64,000 bases of DNA, taken from contig PZJY01000011.1 of assembly GCA_031472005.1 (NCBI GenBank), positions 1,240,001 through 1,304,000 of the forward strand, written 5' to 3'. Positions 12,524-24,247 of this stretch are shown one piece after another. The translations under genes were made by a program, and so were the position numbers. Within the stretch, counting starts at the first letter, position 1; each line of letters starts with the position of its first letter. Origin of the DNA: Tetracladium setigerum. Lineage: Eukaryota; Ascomycota; Leotiomycetes; Helotiales. The notes beneath the pieces are model-generated. The model worked only from the letters and a program-made list of their open reading frames with translations. It did not search any database and had not been told where the DNA came from.

Positions 12524-15296
12524 ATAATTAATAGCTCCTTATTATATATGATATAATTTATTTTTATAATAAAGAATTGTCTTAATTAAAATATAATTAA
12601 GTATTAATATATATTAATAAGTAAGTGGCTACTTACTTATTAATAAAGAGAGCTAATAATAATAAAAGTTAAAATATTTATTTTAACGCAGATTAACTTT
12701 ATGAGGTTAAAGTATTATAATATTAATATAATAATAAAGGCTTTTTTAAAAATTTAAAGCTTTTTTTAACTCTAAGAGTAAAGTTAAATAAGTTAATTTT
12801 AATATTATTTTATATTTTATAAAGGGGTCTTATAAGGCTTATAGCTACGTGGGAGTACTTATAAATAAATCTTTTATAAAAGTTTATAAAATTAAAGAAA
12901 ACTTAAATTTCTTAAAAAGATATAAGTTTAAGTTATTCTTAAATAAAGGTAATCCGGGATAAGTCCGCTTAAACCCTAGCCTTCTTAATCTTAAATCTTA
13001 AAAACTTAATAAATTTTATATTAAACTTATATTTACTTAATTTAATATATAAGTTTATTTTCTCTTTACTTAGTTATAGTAACTTACTTACTTTTTTTAT
13101 TAGCTAGGTTATACTTAATATTATATTATACTTAGAGTATAAGCAGCTATAAAAGCGTTGCTTAAACTCCCGGGTCTTACCTTAATTATCCGTAATAATT
13201 ATAATAAGGTTATATATATTAATTATCCGGAGCTTACTTTTCTTAAAGGTTATAAACTTTAAATTATATTTCGCTAATTAAACAAAATTTTTTTTAACTT
13301 TCTCTTTATCGAGGAAGTTCGCGTTTAAGCTAGAGTTTATTAGCTTAACTTAGACCTTAATAGCCCTAGGCTCCAGCTAGAATAGTATTATAATAATAAG
13401 AAATTATCTTAATATTTTATTAAGTTAATTAATATTTAAGACTTAATTAATTCTTTTCCTGAGTTAAAGAAAGTGCTTTAAGGGGAGCTTTACCTTACAT
13501 ACCCGTAATTAATTTTAAAGGCCTATTAATATTTTACTTTCTTATTTAATATTTCCTTTTTAATTAATTTAAAGGCTTCTCTTGCTATACCTTCTTAATA
13601 TTAGCGGTAGCCTACTTAAAGTATTAAGGGTAAATATACTCGCCGGAGTAATACCCCTTATTATAATAAGTATAATATTTTATATTAAATTTATTAAATA
13701 TTAATTTTCTTAATGTATTTCGAGACTTTATAAAGGGGTTATTTTTAAAATTATCTTTAAAGTTATCCTCTCTCTCTCGCCTTTTATAATAGTTTCGAGA
13801 GCGTTGCTTACCGCCCTTATTTAAGGAGCGGGAGCTTAATTATAAATAAGTAATACTTTTTTTTTTAAGTTTTTTTTACTTAAAATTTAACTTTTTAAGC
13901 TTTAATAAGTTAATTATTTATAATTATTAAGAGTATCCCGTTAATAAAAGATAAGAGTATTTTCTTTAACTTATAAATAATTAAAGTTATATTTAGAGTT
14001 AAAACTTACAGAGGCTCTTCGCTTTTATTTATATAGGACTTAAGCTCCTTTGTATAATTAATTAAGGTTTATTTATACATTCTTTTGAAATTATTACTTT
14101 AATTTTCTTAATTCTATAAAAGCTTCTTATTTCTTTATAAGTAAGTTTTAAATAAAGCTTTTTAAGAAGTTTATAAAGGCTTATTAAGATATCGGCTAGT
14201 CGCCCCGATCTCTTTCCTCTCGCTCCTTTCTAAGTTTAGTCTAGTTTTCTATGAGCTTGTTTATTAGCTTATTAATTATAATATATACCCGGGAGTAATA
14301 AATACTAAATATTGATAATTATATATAGAAGACTTATTCTTATTATTTTATAAAGAGGTGAAACTCTTAAGTATTATAGTTATAGTATTTCTTTAAATAA
14401 GTAAGCTTTAAAGTCTTTCTTAATTTAAGAAGGTCTTTAACTCGCTCCTTTTTAATATTATATAAATAGATTCTTATAAGATAAGTTTTAAAAGAGAGTA
14501 ATCTATTAAGGAGCTTTGCGCTAGTATTAATTGCTTTAAATTAATTATAGGGCTTTTTATAGTAAGGCTATAATTATTATACTTAAAGTAAGTTATAAAG
14601 AAAGTACTTTTAAAATAATTTATATATACTTTATAAGTCTTATTATCTTTTATTATTATAGCTTATATATATTATAGAGCTTAACTTCTTTTTTAAGATA
14701 TATGAGAGTTTATTTTAAGAGATTATTTTCTTATTACAGTTTTTTAATATAAGAGTTAATAGTAATTATTTTACAGCTTAATAAGCGGTTTATAAAAAGA
14801 CTCGCGCTATTATTAAAGTTATATTTAAAGTCGGATATAAGATAATTTAAAAAGGCTCTTAATTATTGCTGATAAATTACCTTATATTTAATATATATTT
14901 TATTAAATATAAAGTCTTCTTTTCTTACTTTAACGATTAATATAATAGCGGCTTAAAGGGGACTAATTAAAGTCTAATTATTATTTATTAATCCGGAGCC
15001 TTTAAGAGGTTCTCCTTATATTTCCGCGATAATCCTTAAATTATTTAAAGCTAGTTCTTTAGAATAGGTGGCTTTAAGGGTTGTCCCGGGAGTTATAAGA
15101 TAATTATTTATAAATATAATTAAATAATTGCCTTTCATACTCCTACCTTAAGGGTAAAGAGATTAACTTATAAAATAAGTAATAAATAGAAGGTAAAGAG
15201 GTAGTATTAAGTAAGTAGATTAATTAGTAGTAAACTAATCTCTATCCATTTTATAAAGGGATAGTGCTAAGTAAATACAGGAGGCGGAAACCTAGT

Positions 15297-15462
15297 AGTT
15301 AAGCCCCGGGCAAGTATTAAATTAAATAGTTATACTAATATCTATATTAGTTATATAATTAATAGTAATCTTCTACTATTGAATATTCTCGGCTATCGCG
15401 ACGCTTCCTCTTAATATAAGGATAGCGCCCGCTAAACTGTCGGTTAGCCTTCTTTGGCAATA
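15297..15462. repeat. Dispersed repeat, copy B (lightly mutated)
   Basis: Starts AGTTAAGCCCCGGGCAAG and matches 8845-9010. It retains CGGCTATCGCGACG near 15389-15402 where copy A reads TTAATTATTATAATA-like sequence, so copy B has suffered far fewer transitions. Confidence 0.65.
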
Positions 15463-17488
15463 GGTCCTGGGGACTATGTGACATAAAGATAAGGCGCATT
15501 TATAACGCAGTCCGATAAGTATTATTACTAAAGCTTACTTATATACTTAATTACTATCTCCACTTAATAATAATTTAAATAATAAAGAAGCGCGTAATAT
15601 AGTGTTAATTCTTCTTATAGGGACCCCTCTCTTAACTAGTCCGGGTAATATCGTTAATATTATATTATATATAATATTATTGGGGTTATTTAAGTATAGA
15701 TTGTGGCCTTTCTTTCCTTACTTTTACTTTTATATGTTATTAAGTCTTATATAATACTTCTTTTATTAATCTTTTACTATTCTTAAAGGGGTATTGTTTT
15801 CGTTTAATAGACTCTTTAACGTAGGAAATAAGGCGTAAAGTCTAGAGTAATAATAAATATTAAGGTTTAACTTCGAGAGAGGTATATAATTAAGATTATT
15901 TCTATATGTCTTAATTTATTTTACCTTACGTGCTTTTTTATATTAAGCTAGATATTAGGTTTATAACTCGTTAATTTTATTAACCTTAACCCCTTAATCT
16001 CTTAAATATTTATAATATTATTAATATTATTTATTCTTTAAAAATTAAGAAAGTATTCTAAAAAGGATAAGGTTATAAAGTAGAGGAAATTTTTCTTTAC
16101 GAATAGTTAAAAGTCTTAAATTAAGCGATTAATAATTCATTAATTAATTTTTATATTTAATTTCTCATAATAGTTTAACCATATCTTTAATAAGCTTATA
16201 AGTTTATTCTTTATTTAATTCTTTAATATATTATTATTTCTTTACGAGTTATATATTATAAAATTATAAGGAAACTTATAAAAATCGGGGCTATTATCAA
16301 TAAGTTTAAGGATTTTATAAATAAAGAGGGGAAGCTAGCTTAGTAAATTTTCTACTCGGCGTTCTTTATAGGTGTTTATATTATTTACCTTATATATTAT
16401 TTAATCCTACTTTATTAAATAATTTATTAATAATCCCCTTTATATAGTGGTTATATTATATTTATTAATAAAATAATATTAAAGTTAAAAATTAATTATA
16501 ATTTAAGATTTTATATTAACTTAAAGTTTATTATTATAATTATAAAGTAATTTATAATTAATCTTATTTATTTATAATTTAATAATACTTAAATAATAAT
16601 TTAAATTATATTAAAATCTTTAAATATCTTTTTAACTTCCTTTTTAAATCTTTCTTAACTTTTAAATATATTTTAAGTTTTTATTATTATCTTTTTATTA
16701 ATTTAATGCTTATAAAAATTTATAAAAGATAATTCTATTTAATTTCAAGTAAATAACTTAAGGAAAGAGGTTATATATAAGCTCTTAATATAAATAATAA
16801 TAAACTTATCTTTATTAAAGGAGAAGTAAATCTTTATTTAAAGAATAAAAGTATTTAAACTCTTTTAAGTATTATTAAACTTATTAAGTTAAGAAGAGAC
16901 TTGTATAGCTTCTTTTAATTTAAAGGGAGTTAAGTTGTCTTTATTATTATTTAAATTATTATCATTATTAACGTTTATCTTATCGCTAATACTCAATATA
17001 TCCTTAAGGGCCTTTCCCTGAAGATTATTATTAATAATAAGGGTGAGATCGATTTTATTCATATTTATATTAATATTTTTACTATTCTTGATCATAAAGG
17101 TTATATTGTGTCATAGGTGGTGTAACGCTATAATGTATAAAGGAAGTAAAGATAATAAATATAAAAGGTAATAGGAGAAAATTAAGTATATTAATCTCTA
17201 AGGAGCTCCTCTTTAATAAGAGGAATACTCCCTTATTAATTATCTTCCCTTAAAGGATTTATTATTTAATAAAAGTTTAAGAAAATTATTAAAATAAAAT
17301 AAGTAAAGATAATAAAAATAAATATATAATATAATAAAGCCACTTACTTAAGCTTTCGTTAAGTTAAATAAAAGCTTTGTTAAGGAGATCTTAACATATA
17401 CTAACGTAGTATCACGTGACAGTAAATTAGAAATACTATAACAGGTTATTATTAATATTATTCCTACTTTAAAAAAAGGTGCTTAAAG

Positions 17489-18482
17489 TATTATAATTCT
17501 TATCTTATTAATTAGAGAGAGATCAAAGTCCAGGGTTTGAATATAAGTCGAAGTAAGGAAGTTAATTATTAAGGTAATTATAAATATAACATATAATCTT
17601 AATTTAAATATTAAGTTGAGTATAAAGCTTTTATTTAATAGTGTTGAATATTATTAAGTTAATAAGTGATAATAATCACCTAAATTAGTTATTTAATCCC
17701 TTTATCGGGATATTTTATCCTATTAAGGCTTTACGATAATGGTTGCAACCCTTTCGGCTTTAATAGCTTAAATTGGCCTAAATAGTTTTATTAATTTATA
17801 ATTAAGCCGACTTACGTATAAGTTATAAAAGTTATTTAATATAGACTAAAATTACTCCGTCTTACTTATAAAGTAATTTTAATCGGATTTTTATTATACC
17901 GTCTTATATTTAAGGGATTTTAATCGGATTTAATAAGGCTGGCGGCTTATTTATAGGTTATATTAGTGTTTTAGTTTAGATTATAATTCATCTATTTTAT
18001 TCTTTAATTAGTTATTAGTATATTTAGTATATCGGATTCTACCGATTCACTATTAATATATAAATCACTAAGATTCTCTTAAGGATACCTCTTTTAATCA
18101 AGCATATTAAACACTCTTCTGATCACTTATATTCACTCTGATCACTTCCACTGCACTATAATCATTTAAATCACTCAATCACTTATATTATTATTTATCT
18201 GATTCTAACAAATAGAATATTTTCTTACTTATATAGAACCTTCTTAATATTTAAATATTAAATAAGCCTTATAAAATATTTAAGAAAGCGCGCGCGCTCG
18301 CAAGATTATTTAATAGGCGCGTTATATAATTATATAATCGAACTCTTATTAATCCTTTCTTAATTAAATTAAGTTATTGAAGTTCTTTATAAAGTAGTAA
18401 TAATAAGCTATTAAGCTATATTAATTATTATATTACTCCCGAGCCTCAGGCTCTTCACGTGCTAAAAGTCACGTTCATAACA
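17489..18482 (-). repeat. Gypsy LTR interrupted by a nested solo LTR
   Basis: The outer segment aligns with the LTR at 9435-9874. Its first bases TATTATAATTC correspond to TGTCACGATTC after transitions, and it ends GTTCATAACA at 18482. Removing the insertion at 17642-18210 and one copy of its duplication leaves about 420 bp, close to the 440 bp of the other copy. The shared GCGCGCGCTCGCAAGATTAT block lies near 18291. Confidence 0.75.
17642..18210. repeat. Nested solo LTR with perfect 5-bp target duplication
   Basis: Runs from TGTTGAATATTATT to GATTCTAACA (569 bp). AATAG is present on both sides (17637-17641 and 18211-18215). The flanks join to recreate the outer LTR sequence seen near 9600. 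It is the same family as 11962-12523. Confidence 0.88.
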
Positions 18483-18931
18483 CTTATTAATCTTAAGAAT
18501 ATTCTTATATTGTTAGAAACAGCCGAGGTAAGCTATTATGCCGTATGCAATGATTGCACTTACCTCTTCTTGAAGTAGGTTAATATTCCCGTGGAGTATA
18601 TAAAGTTGGGTGATATTAGAATTTATGGAAATGGGCACTTGTATTTTAAAGAGAAAAATTGTGATATAATTGCTGCCAAGTTGAATGCATGGATTTAGAA
18701 GATGTTTTAAGCTTAAGGTTATAATGATAATAATAGAGATTTCCTTGATACCATATATAGAGATGACAATGATAATGTTTGGTTTCATTAAATGCTGTTC
18801 AATCAGGTGGCAGAGTGAAGAAGTAGGGGTTTTAGTGAACTTGTCGTGATTGCTTAGTTAGGAGTGATTCTATAAAAGTCATATAGAAGACATATGCTAA
18901 TACCACTAGATTTATACTATTTATATAATAG
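18483..18931. other. Intergenic, no identified gene
   Basis: Composition returns to normal from about 18510. A 91-codon minus-strand frame at 18513-18788 is Ile/Leu-rich and matches nothing I recognise. It may be decayed sequence or the 3' flank of the dehydrogenase. Confidence 0.5.
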
Positions 18932-19963
18932 CTAGTTGAGATCAAGTGGCTCAACGCGCGGTATAGGACCAAGTAATTTCTCCCCGAGAGCTGCTGCAAG
19001 TTGACCTCTATCAGCTACCACCACCGTCCCGTTGATAGCTGAAGCCAGATCAGAAGCCAAAAACACCGCAGCCTTTGCAATGTCTTCAGGCTGTATTAAA
19101 GTCTCATAATAATACCGGTCAGGATTTGACCCTGATTGCTTCCAGAGACTGACAAAATCCTTTCCTGCTTCCTTCTCATCCACCACTGCATTAAACTCTG
19201 TTCTAGTTTCAGAATGTTGCGAGCTTGTTAGAATGCTTGTTTGCACTGCCCCTGGGGCAATGCCATTAACGCGTACATTGCTTGCAGAGAGCTGCACTGA
19301 TCCGCTAGCTACTAACCCGTTCACGGCCGCTTTTGCAGCCGCTGATTTTGGCAATTGATTAGCAGGGCATACAGATTGACAATAAAGATAAGGGATAACA
19401 TACTATAAGCAAGATTTCCAAAGGATCCGCTGAAAGAAGAGTTTGACCCTGTTACAATGACGACTCCTCCGGCAAGGGACTTCTCAGAAGAAGTCACCTG
19501 CATTGCCTGGCTGCCATATCGTAGACCGAGATATACAGAACGAACCATGACATCTGTGGCACGATCAAAGGATGCAGTATCTAATTCTTTGAGGTTTCTT
19601 GAATCGATTAGTTACTTAGTTTTGAGATGAAAAAAGCAGAGGAATGCTTACTTGGTACTTGCGAATCCGGCGTTCGCGAAGTAAAAGTCGAATCTCCCAT
19701 GTTTCTTGGTGACTTCCTTTACTAGAGCAAGAGTTTGCTCGTCAGAAGCGACATCTAAAAGACGTCCCTCTACTTGGCATTGAAGACCCATTTCGGCAAT
19801 CTTCTCCTTGAGGGACTGGATGTTGCCCATGTTCAAGTCGCACGCATAAAACTGCCAGTGCACCTGCTTTGGCCAGTTCAACTACAGTTGATCGTCCAAT
19901 TCCGAAAGGAGATCCAGCGCCTGTGACAATGCCGACTTTTCCTTCCATTGAGAGCGTCGCCAT
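18932..19963 (-). CDS. Short-chain dehydrogenase/reductase (one frame break)
   Basis: A classical NAD(P)-dependent SDR oxidoreductase of about 304 residues. It starts MATLSMEGKVGIVTGAGSP at 19963, a dinucleotide-binding TGxxxGxG-type motif (TGAGSPFGIG). NAG appears in FANAGF, VTGS/NSSFSG supplies the catalytic Ser region, and the active-site YxxxK appears as YTAAK, created exactly by splicing. Exons are 19652-19963, 19404-19597 and 18932-19341; the introns of 54 and 62 bp have GT-AG ends. One extra T in a T4 run (A4 on the plus strand, 19848-19851) shifts frame inside exon 1; removing it gives 915 coding bases. The substrate is unknown. The gene is an island between RIP-mutated repeats yet shows no RIP itself. 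Confidence 0.85.
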
Positions 19964-20204
19964 TTTGTGAATTTTGCTTAAGAAGGTTAGCGAGGAGCAA
20001 ATATACCTTGATAGTACATGCATTGCTTACCTGTGTAGTAACTGAAATGTTGAGAGTGTTCAATAAAGAAGGTTGTTAGGAAAAGGGATATAACGGGGTG
20101 CTCTGTTGACATATAAATAAGATTCTAATATCAAACAGAGCAAGGATCACTGATTTTACTTCTATGTCAATTATTGATGAGGAAGAATGATTATATTAAG
20201 TTAA

Positions 20205-20650
20205 GAGGGGGATAATATCATAAATATATTTTTAAGAGCGAGTTAAGTTTTAAGAATATATAATATCTTAAGAGTAAGGCTCTTAAGAGTATATAATTGC
20301 TTAAGGGCTTAAAGCTTAAGAGTAATATACGTTTTAAGAGTTACGTAACTCTTAAGGCTTACTTTAAAAGAACTCTTAATTATTTAATGTATTTAATTAA
20401 TAATTTATAAGATAATAAGTAAGGCGCTTATTTAATTTTAATTATATAATAAAGTTAAAGCTTAATAGGAGTTTAAAGTTTATAAGACTTTAAAAGTCTT
20501 TAAACTCTTAAACTCCCTTACTTAAGGGACTTTAATTAAGATAAATGTATAATATAAGTAAAATAATATTTCTTTAAGTAAGAGCTTTATACTTAACTTA
20601 ATTAAATACCTTTATCTTAATAATAAGCTTATTATTATACTTGTGATCTT
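20205..20650 (+). repeat. RIP-mutated gypsy LTR fragment
   Basis: A purine tract AGAGGGGGATAA is followed by TATCATAAAT, consistent with a mutated TG start of an LTR. Further on, AGTAAGAGCTTTATACTTAACTT near 20578 parallels AAATAAGAGCTTCGTGCTTAACTT in the LTR at 8397. The 3' end is indistinct. Repeated CTTAAGAG motifs are frequent. Confidence 0.5.
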
Positions 20651-20854
20651 GCCTCTACCGACGAATATTAACCTGACTCAGTTGTTCCACAGGTGTTTTA
20701 ATACTCAAGCCAGGGAGCACTAACACGGTCTGTTGGTAGAACAGTACGTAATACAAGTGATTCACTTAGTGCAGAGGGGAGATATACGGTTTAAGATATA
20801 TTACTATATTATTAATATTATACTATTTAAAGAGTTAAGTCCCCCCCCCCCCCC

Positions 20855-20936
20855 CCCCCCATTCCGACCACCCCCCATTCCGACCACCCCCCCATTCCGA
20901 CCACCCCCCATTCCGACCACCCCCCATTCCGTCCAC
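20855..20936. repeat. Tandem 16-17-bp repeat expanding one transposon end
   Basis: About five copies of CCCCCCATTCCGACCA follow a C20 run (20841-20860). The last copy reads CCGTCC, as in the single copy at the opposite terminus. Confidence 0.9.
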
Positions 20937-21163
20937 CCCACTAAAATCCACCACTTTACATTTAACACTTAATATCTCTACAACGCCTCGACTTCTATAT
21001 AATCCCCGATAGATTCAGATTCATTAGATGAATCTGAATCGATTAGTATTACTCCGAGCTCTCCAGCTTCGATCTGGGCCGATCTAATGGCCTTAATGTC
21101 CACGAACCTCGAATTTAGAGATGTCTGGACCTTGCGGCGCTTTCTTAGTTTATATATATCTAA

Positions 21164-22599
21164 TTAAGCTTTTAACTCTTTTATTTGATTCTCGGCCTCT
21201 AATAAAGCAAAATCCTTCTCATCTAAGCCTTTTGCAACCTTCCGAAAGAGTAGTCGACGTGTCGGAAGATCATTATGGCCGAGCCGAGTTAAAGTGTCGA
21301 ATTGTAATCGTACTTCTTTCCCTACTTTAGGGGTATGCCACTCAATCGATGATATACTTATATTCCACTCGGTACTAGAGCTCTCTAGAGGGGCCGATTC
21401 CGAAGCATTATTACTATTCTCTAATAATAATCGGCTCATCAGAGGTTTACTTATATTCATTAGCCATAACCCGTAGCATACCACCCGGCTAGGATATTTT
21501 CAGCTGTAATTGCAGCCTCCCGGGCCTTATAATAACAAACTAAGAAGTTACGCTTGCCAATTGGGGCCGAATCGTATAAAGAACTTAAGAGATTAAGCTC
21601 TTTTCGGTAGGCGGCCTTAAGAGGAGAGAAAATCGATAAATCTAAAGGTTAAAGGACATGAGAGCTATAAGGAGGTAAGAATAAGAGATATATATTCGAT
21701 TCAAGGCATTTAAACATGAATTCGGTGGTTTCATGACTTCCATGGCCATCTAAGATAAGGAGTCGTGCTGAACCATCGGCCGGTGCTGTCCTCGGAATAA
21801 ACACCTTTTCAAGCCATTCCAAAGCCGTACGGTCAGTTATCCATCCATTATCTGTCGTAGTGAATTGCTATGATATAAATATATCGATCTCGGCCGGGAA
21901 CCATTATTATTACATTGATTTTCCCTTATATATAACAAGTGGAGTAGTTCGGACCCCTATAGCAGAGATGGCCTTAATAAATAATGTCCAACTCTTAGAA
22001 CCTGGCTGTTTCTTTTAAATAAAACGTCGATCCGAGCTTCCAAGTACTAATCCATTAAGTCCATAGCCTTCCATAATGCCGGGCTCGTCCATATTCCATC
22101 GATTTTCTAGCTTAATATCTTAGATCGCTAGAATCTAAAACTTTTAAAACTAAGCCTTGATTATATCGGACGTAGCGCCATTCACTCGTACAGAATCGAC
22201 CGTGAGTTGCCTTTTAGTCTTAAGTATCGGATTCCGTAGCAAGAACCTCCGAATCCACCGCTTTCCTAATGGCCGGTGGTCACCTTGGAGCTTGTAAAGG
22301 CGTTCACCGAATACCTTTAGCTACGAGTGAGTGATGCTATGGCCGAGAGCTTCCTGGGTTAATGCCCACTTAGCAAGCCGATTCTCTACTATAATAGGTA
22401 GCCTTTGCAAGTGTTCGGCCGCCTCGTGATGGTTGATATTATGTATAAATCGGCCTCGGAGTGTTGACTTTGGTACACCCCACTCTAGAGCAGCTTTGCG
22501 AAGTGACTTGCTATTTTGCATCGCATCGAGAGCGCGCATAATATCATATTCGGTATATTGATTCTTCATAATGATCACAATGTAAATTCCAAGTTTCAA
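21164..22599 (-). pseudogene. Fot1/pogo DDE transposase, broken
   Basis: The N-terminal part (22321-22599) encodes a psq-type helix-turn-helix: EYDIMRALDAM, then SLRKAALEWGVPKSTLRGR. The catalytic centre near 21740-21800 shows LLILDGHGSH, the diagnostic DDE-1 motif, followed by the family's PPYSSHVL-x-PLD block, in which the usual Gln codon is now TAA (about 21650-21680). The C-terminal region (21164-21484) retains WHTPK and LLFRKVAKGLDEK-like blocks. Several stops separate these pieces, and the Gln-to-stop change is the class RIP causes. The element could not transpose without a helper. Confidence 0.85.
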
Positions 22600-22725
22600 G
22601 AGAATCGATCAAGATTTGCAAAAGTAATTAATTTTTAAAGTTAAGGTGTAGCTGTTGGGGTGAGGTTTGGTGGGGTGGACGGAATGGGGGGGTGGGGACT
22701 TAGTTTATTATTAGTAGCTTGGAAG

Positions 22726-22800
22726 TGTAACGGTCACTATTTACTCGCGAGTAATGCCAACGACTCGAACTCGCTTGCGAGTACGTGGGAGTGGGATATC
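22726..22800. repeat. Possible LTR terminus fragment at the hydrolase breakpoint
   Basis: GTGTAACGGTCACTATTTAC matches the start of the LTR at 3207 (GTGTAACGGTTACTATTTAC) with one transition. Similarity beyond about 20 bp is weak, so this may be a short relic. It sits where the hydrolase reading frame stops resembling its family. Confidence 0.4.
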
Positions 22801-23599
22801 ATCCTCGCGGCAGTAAGCAAGGCATCTGAACGGTGTGGGAAAGTTGTCGCCCCAGTGTGGCAATCGCGTTCATGGACGGTGATTGTATGCCATCGGTAAG
22901 CCTGTACACCCTTAACAACGCCAATCTTCTTGTTTTCGGCTTCTAGTATAGGACCTTGTTCTTGGAGGAGGTTAGTCAAATTCTTCGATTGACATACGGT
23001 TCTGCAGGGGATATACCAATATGGAGTTCCAAGTGTGCTGCAAAAGGTGTGCTCTTATAGCTTGCCGGGATATCACCCAGATATACATCCTCTGGAGCTC
23101 ATATTTCATCATAGCAAGACTCCCACCAACTTCTTTAAGGCTATGAGCCTTTTCGATAGGAATTGGGCCAGCCCACACCCCAGATGACACCATAGATGTT
23201 GGGAACCTAGCACCTTCTTCACCGAGCAGTTTCGTCAGCGAGGTGTCTCGACAGGCAGGGCGCTCTCTTACTTGGTCCAATTAACCACTCCGATGGGGAA
23301 GGCTGTCTCAACTTCGTTATCCTCAAGGACCTTCAAGATCTCCAAACCAGCCCAAACCCAAGGTATACCGTCGTAACGTCCCCCATTGGGTTGCGTGTCC
23401 AGATGACTACCTATGAAAGTTGCCGGCCCATTGTTGCGTCCAGGACGAACAGCGAAAATGTTGCCCATAGCATCAATGCGCACGTTGCAATTCAATACTT
23501 TTGCGGCCTCAACGAACCAGTCTCGAACAAGCTTGTCCTCAGAAGAGAGGGACAGTCTTGCCATCCCCGTCTCAGTGGATGCGCTGTAAAGCGAGTAAG

Positions 23600-23648
<49 letters not shown>

Positions 23649-23767
23649 GGATACCTTGCCTACCTTCCCCAAACTTCACCTCTCCCCCATTGCGCAGTAC
23701 TATGAATGTCTTTCATGAGACGCCCGCTGTCGATTCTCAAATTTTGATGAGCATTATTAGACATCAT
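22737..23767 (-). pseudogene. N-carbamoyl-L-amino-acid hydrolase / beta-ureidopropionase-like gene, 3'-truncated
   Basis: The M20-family amidase that hydrolyses N-carbamoyl amino acids is recognisable. Exon 1 (23664-23767) starts MMSNNAHQN and contains DIHSTAQWG. Exon 2 carries GMARLSLSSEDK, GNIFAVRPG, GSHLDTQPNGGRYDG (metal-binding His/Asp) and GVVNWT. Later pieces are EEGARFPTSM, DIPASYK, HIEQGP (spliced) and RDCHTG. Breaks: the NEE segment after VNWT is disrupted near 23268-23280; a 2-bp AT gain near 23085 shifts frame; and the protein ends after about 240-260 residues against roughly 410 for the family. A 3' part is missing beside repeat DNA. It faces away from the fused lyase/deacylase gene at 24676. 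Confidence 0.8.
23602..23646. repeat. (TC)n microsatellite in intron 1 of the hydrolase remnant
   Basis: About 45 bp of perfect CT dinucleotides inside the 80-bp intron 23584-23663. Confidence 0.95.
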
Positions 23768-24160
23768 TCTTGCTGTAATTTGGTAGATAGGCTGGCGAGG
23801 GCAAAGTTTTGTAGTTTGGAAAAGAGTCTGGAGCATAGTGCAACGATACTCGGTAAGAAAGAAAACAGTTAAAACCTTTTTGACAAAAAACTGGTCTCAC
23901 TAGCGTAGGTGTTACTCGATAGTATACATAGCGGATGCGATGATGAGGCAGCGTATGTTGGCGATGTACAGAATGAAAACCTTTCACTCCGGCGCCCATA
24001 TTCATGCCGACTTTCATTCTCTCTGGATACCTTCATATGCTCCCACGGAGTTCTGCACCCTTTCGGAATTTGTCCCAGATAATGAGGGTGGACTGCAAAA
24101 CTCGGAGTTGAGAATTGCTTTCTAGAAGGCATCAACACTAGTCCCTTTAGTGTACCAGCC

Positions 24161-24247
24161 GCGCCCTCTCGGAACATTAACAGCGCCCTCTCGGAACATC
24201 AACAGCGCCTTCTCAAGACATCGCCACGCCTTCTCGGGACATCACAA
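24161..24247. repeat. Four tandem 22-bp repeats in the divergent intergenic region
   Basis: Units start at 24161, 24183, 24205 and 24227, with core GCGCCyTCTCggaACATCa. The first two differ at one base; the third and fourth are more diverged. The repeats sit between the hydrolase remnant (minus) and the fused enzyme (plus), about 430 bp upstream of the latter's start. No other gene is evident in 23768-24675. Confidence 0.9.

Larger units (their letters stand above)
20838..22700 (-). mobile_element. Complete Fot1/pogo-type (Tc1-mariner) DNA transposon, inactivated
   Basis: The element is 1,863 bp. It begins AGTCCCC and ends GGGGACT, with TA on both outer sides (20836-20837 and 22701-22702), the target duplication of Tc1/mariner elements. 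The subterminal inverted repeats share CCCCATTCCGTCCACCCCAC (plus strand near 20922-20940, inverted near 22669-22688). A broken transposase lies on the minus strand. Length and organisation fit fungal Fot1-like elements. Confidence 0.9.

Noticed and set aside
18513..18788. 91-codon Ile/Leu-rich frame as a gene
   Set aside because: No recognisable motif and no supporting context; composition could produce it by chance.
23391..23872. Plus-strand frames with Leu-Ser repeats
   Set aside because: They translate the (TC)n microsatellite and the antisense of the hydrolase remnant.
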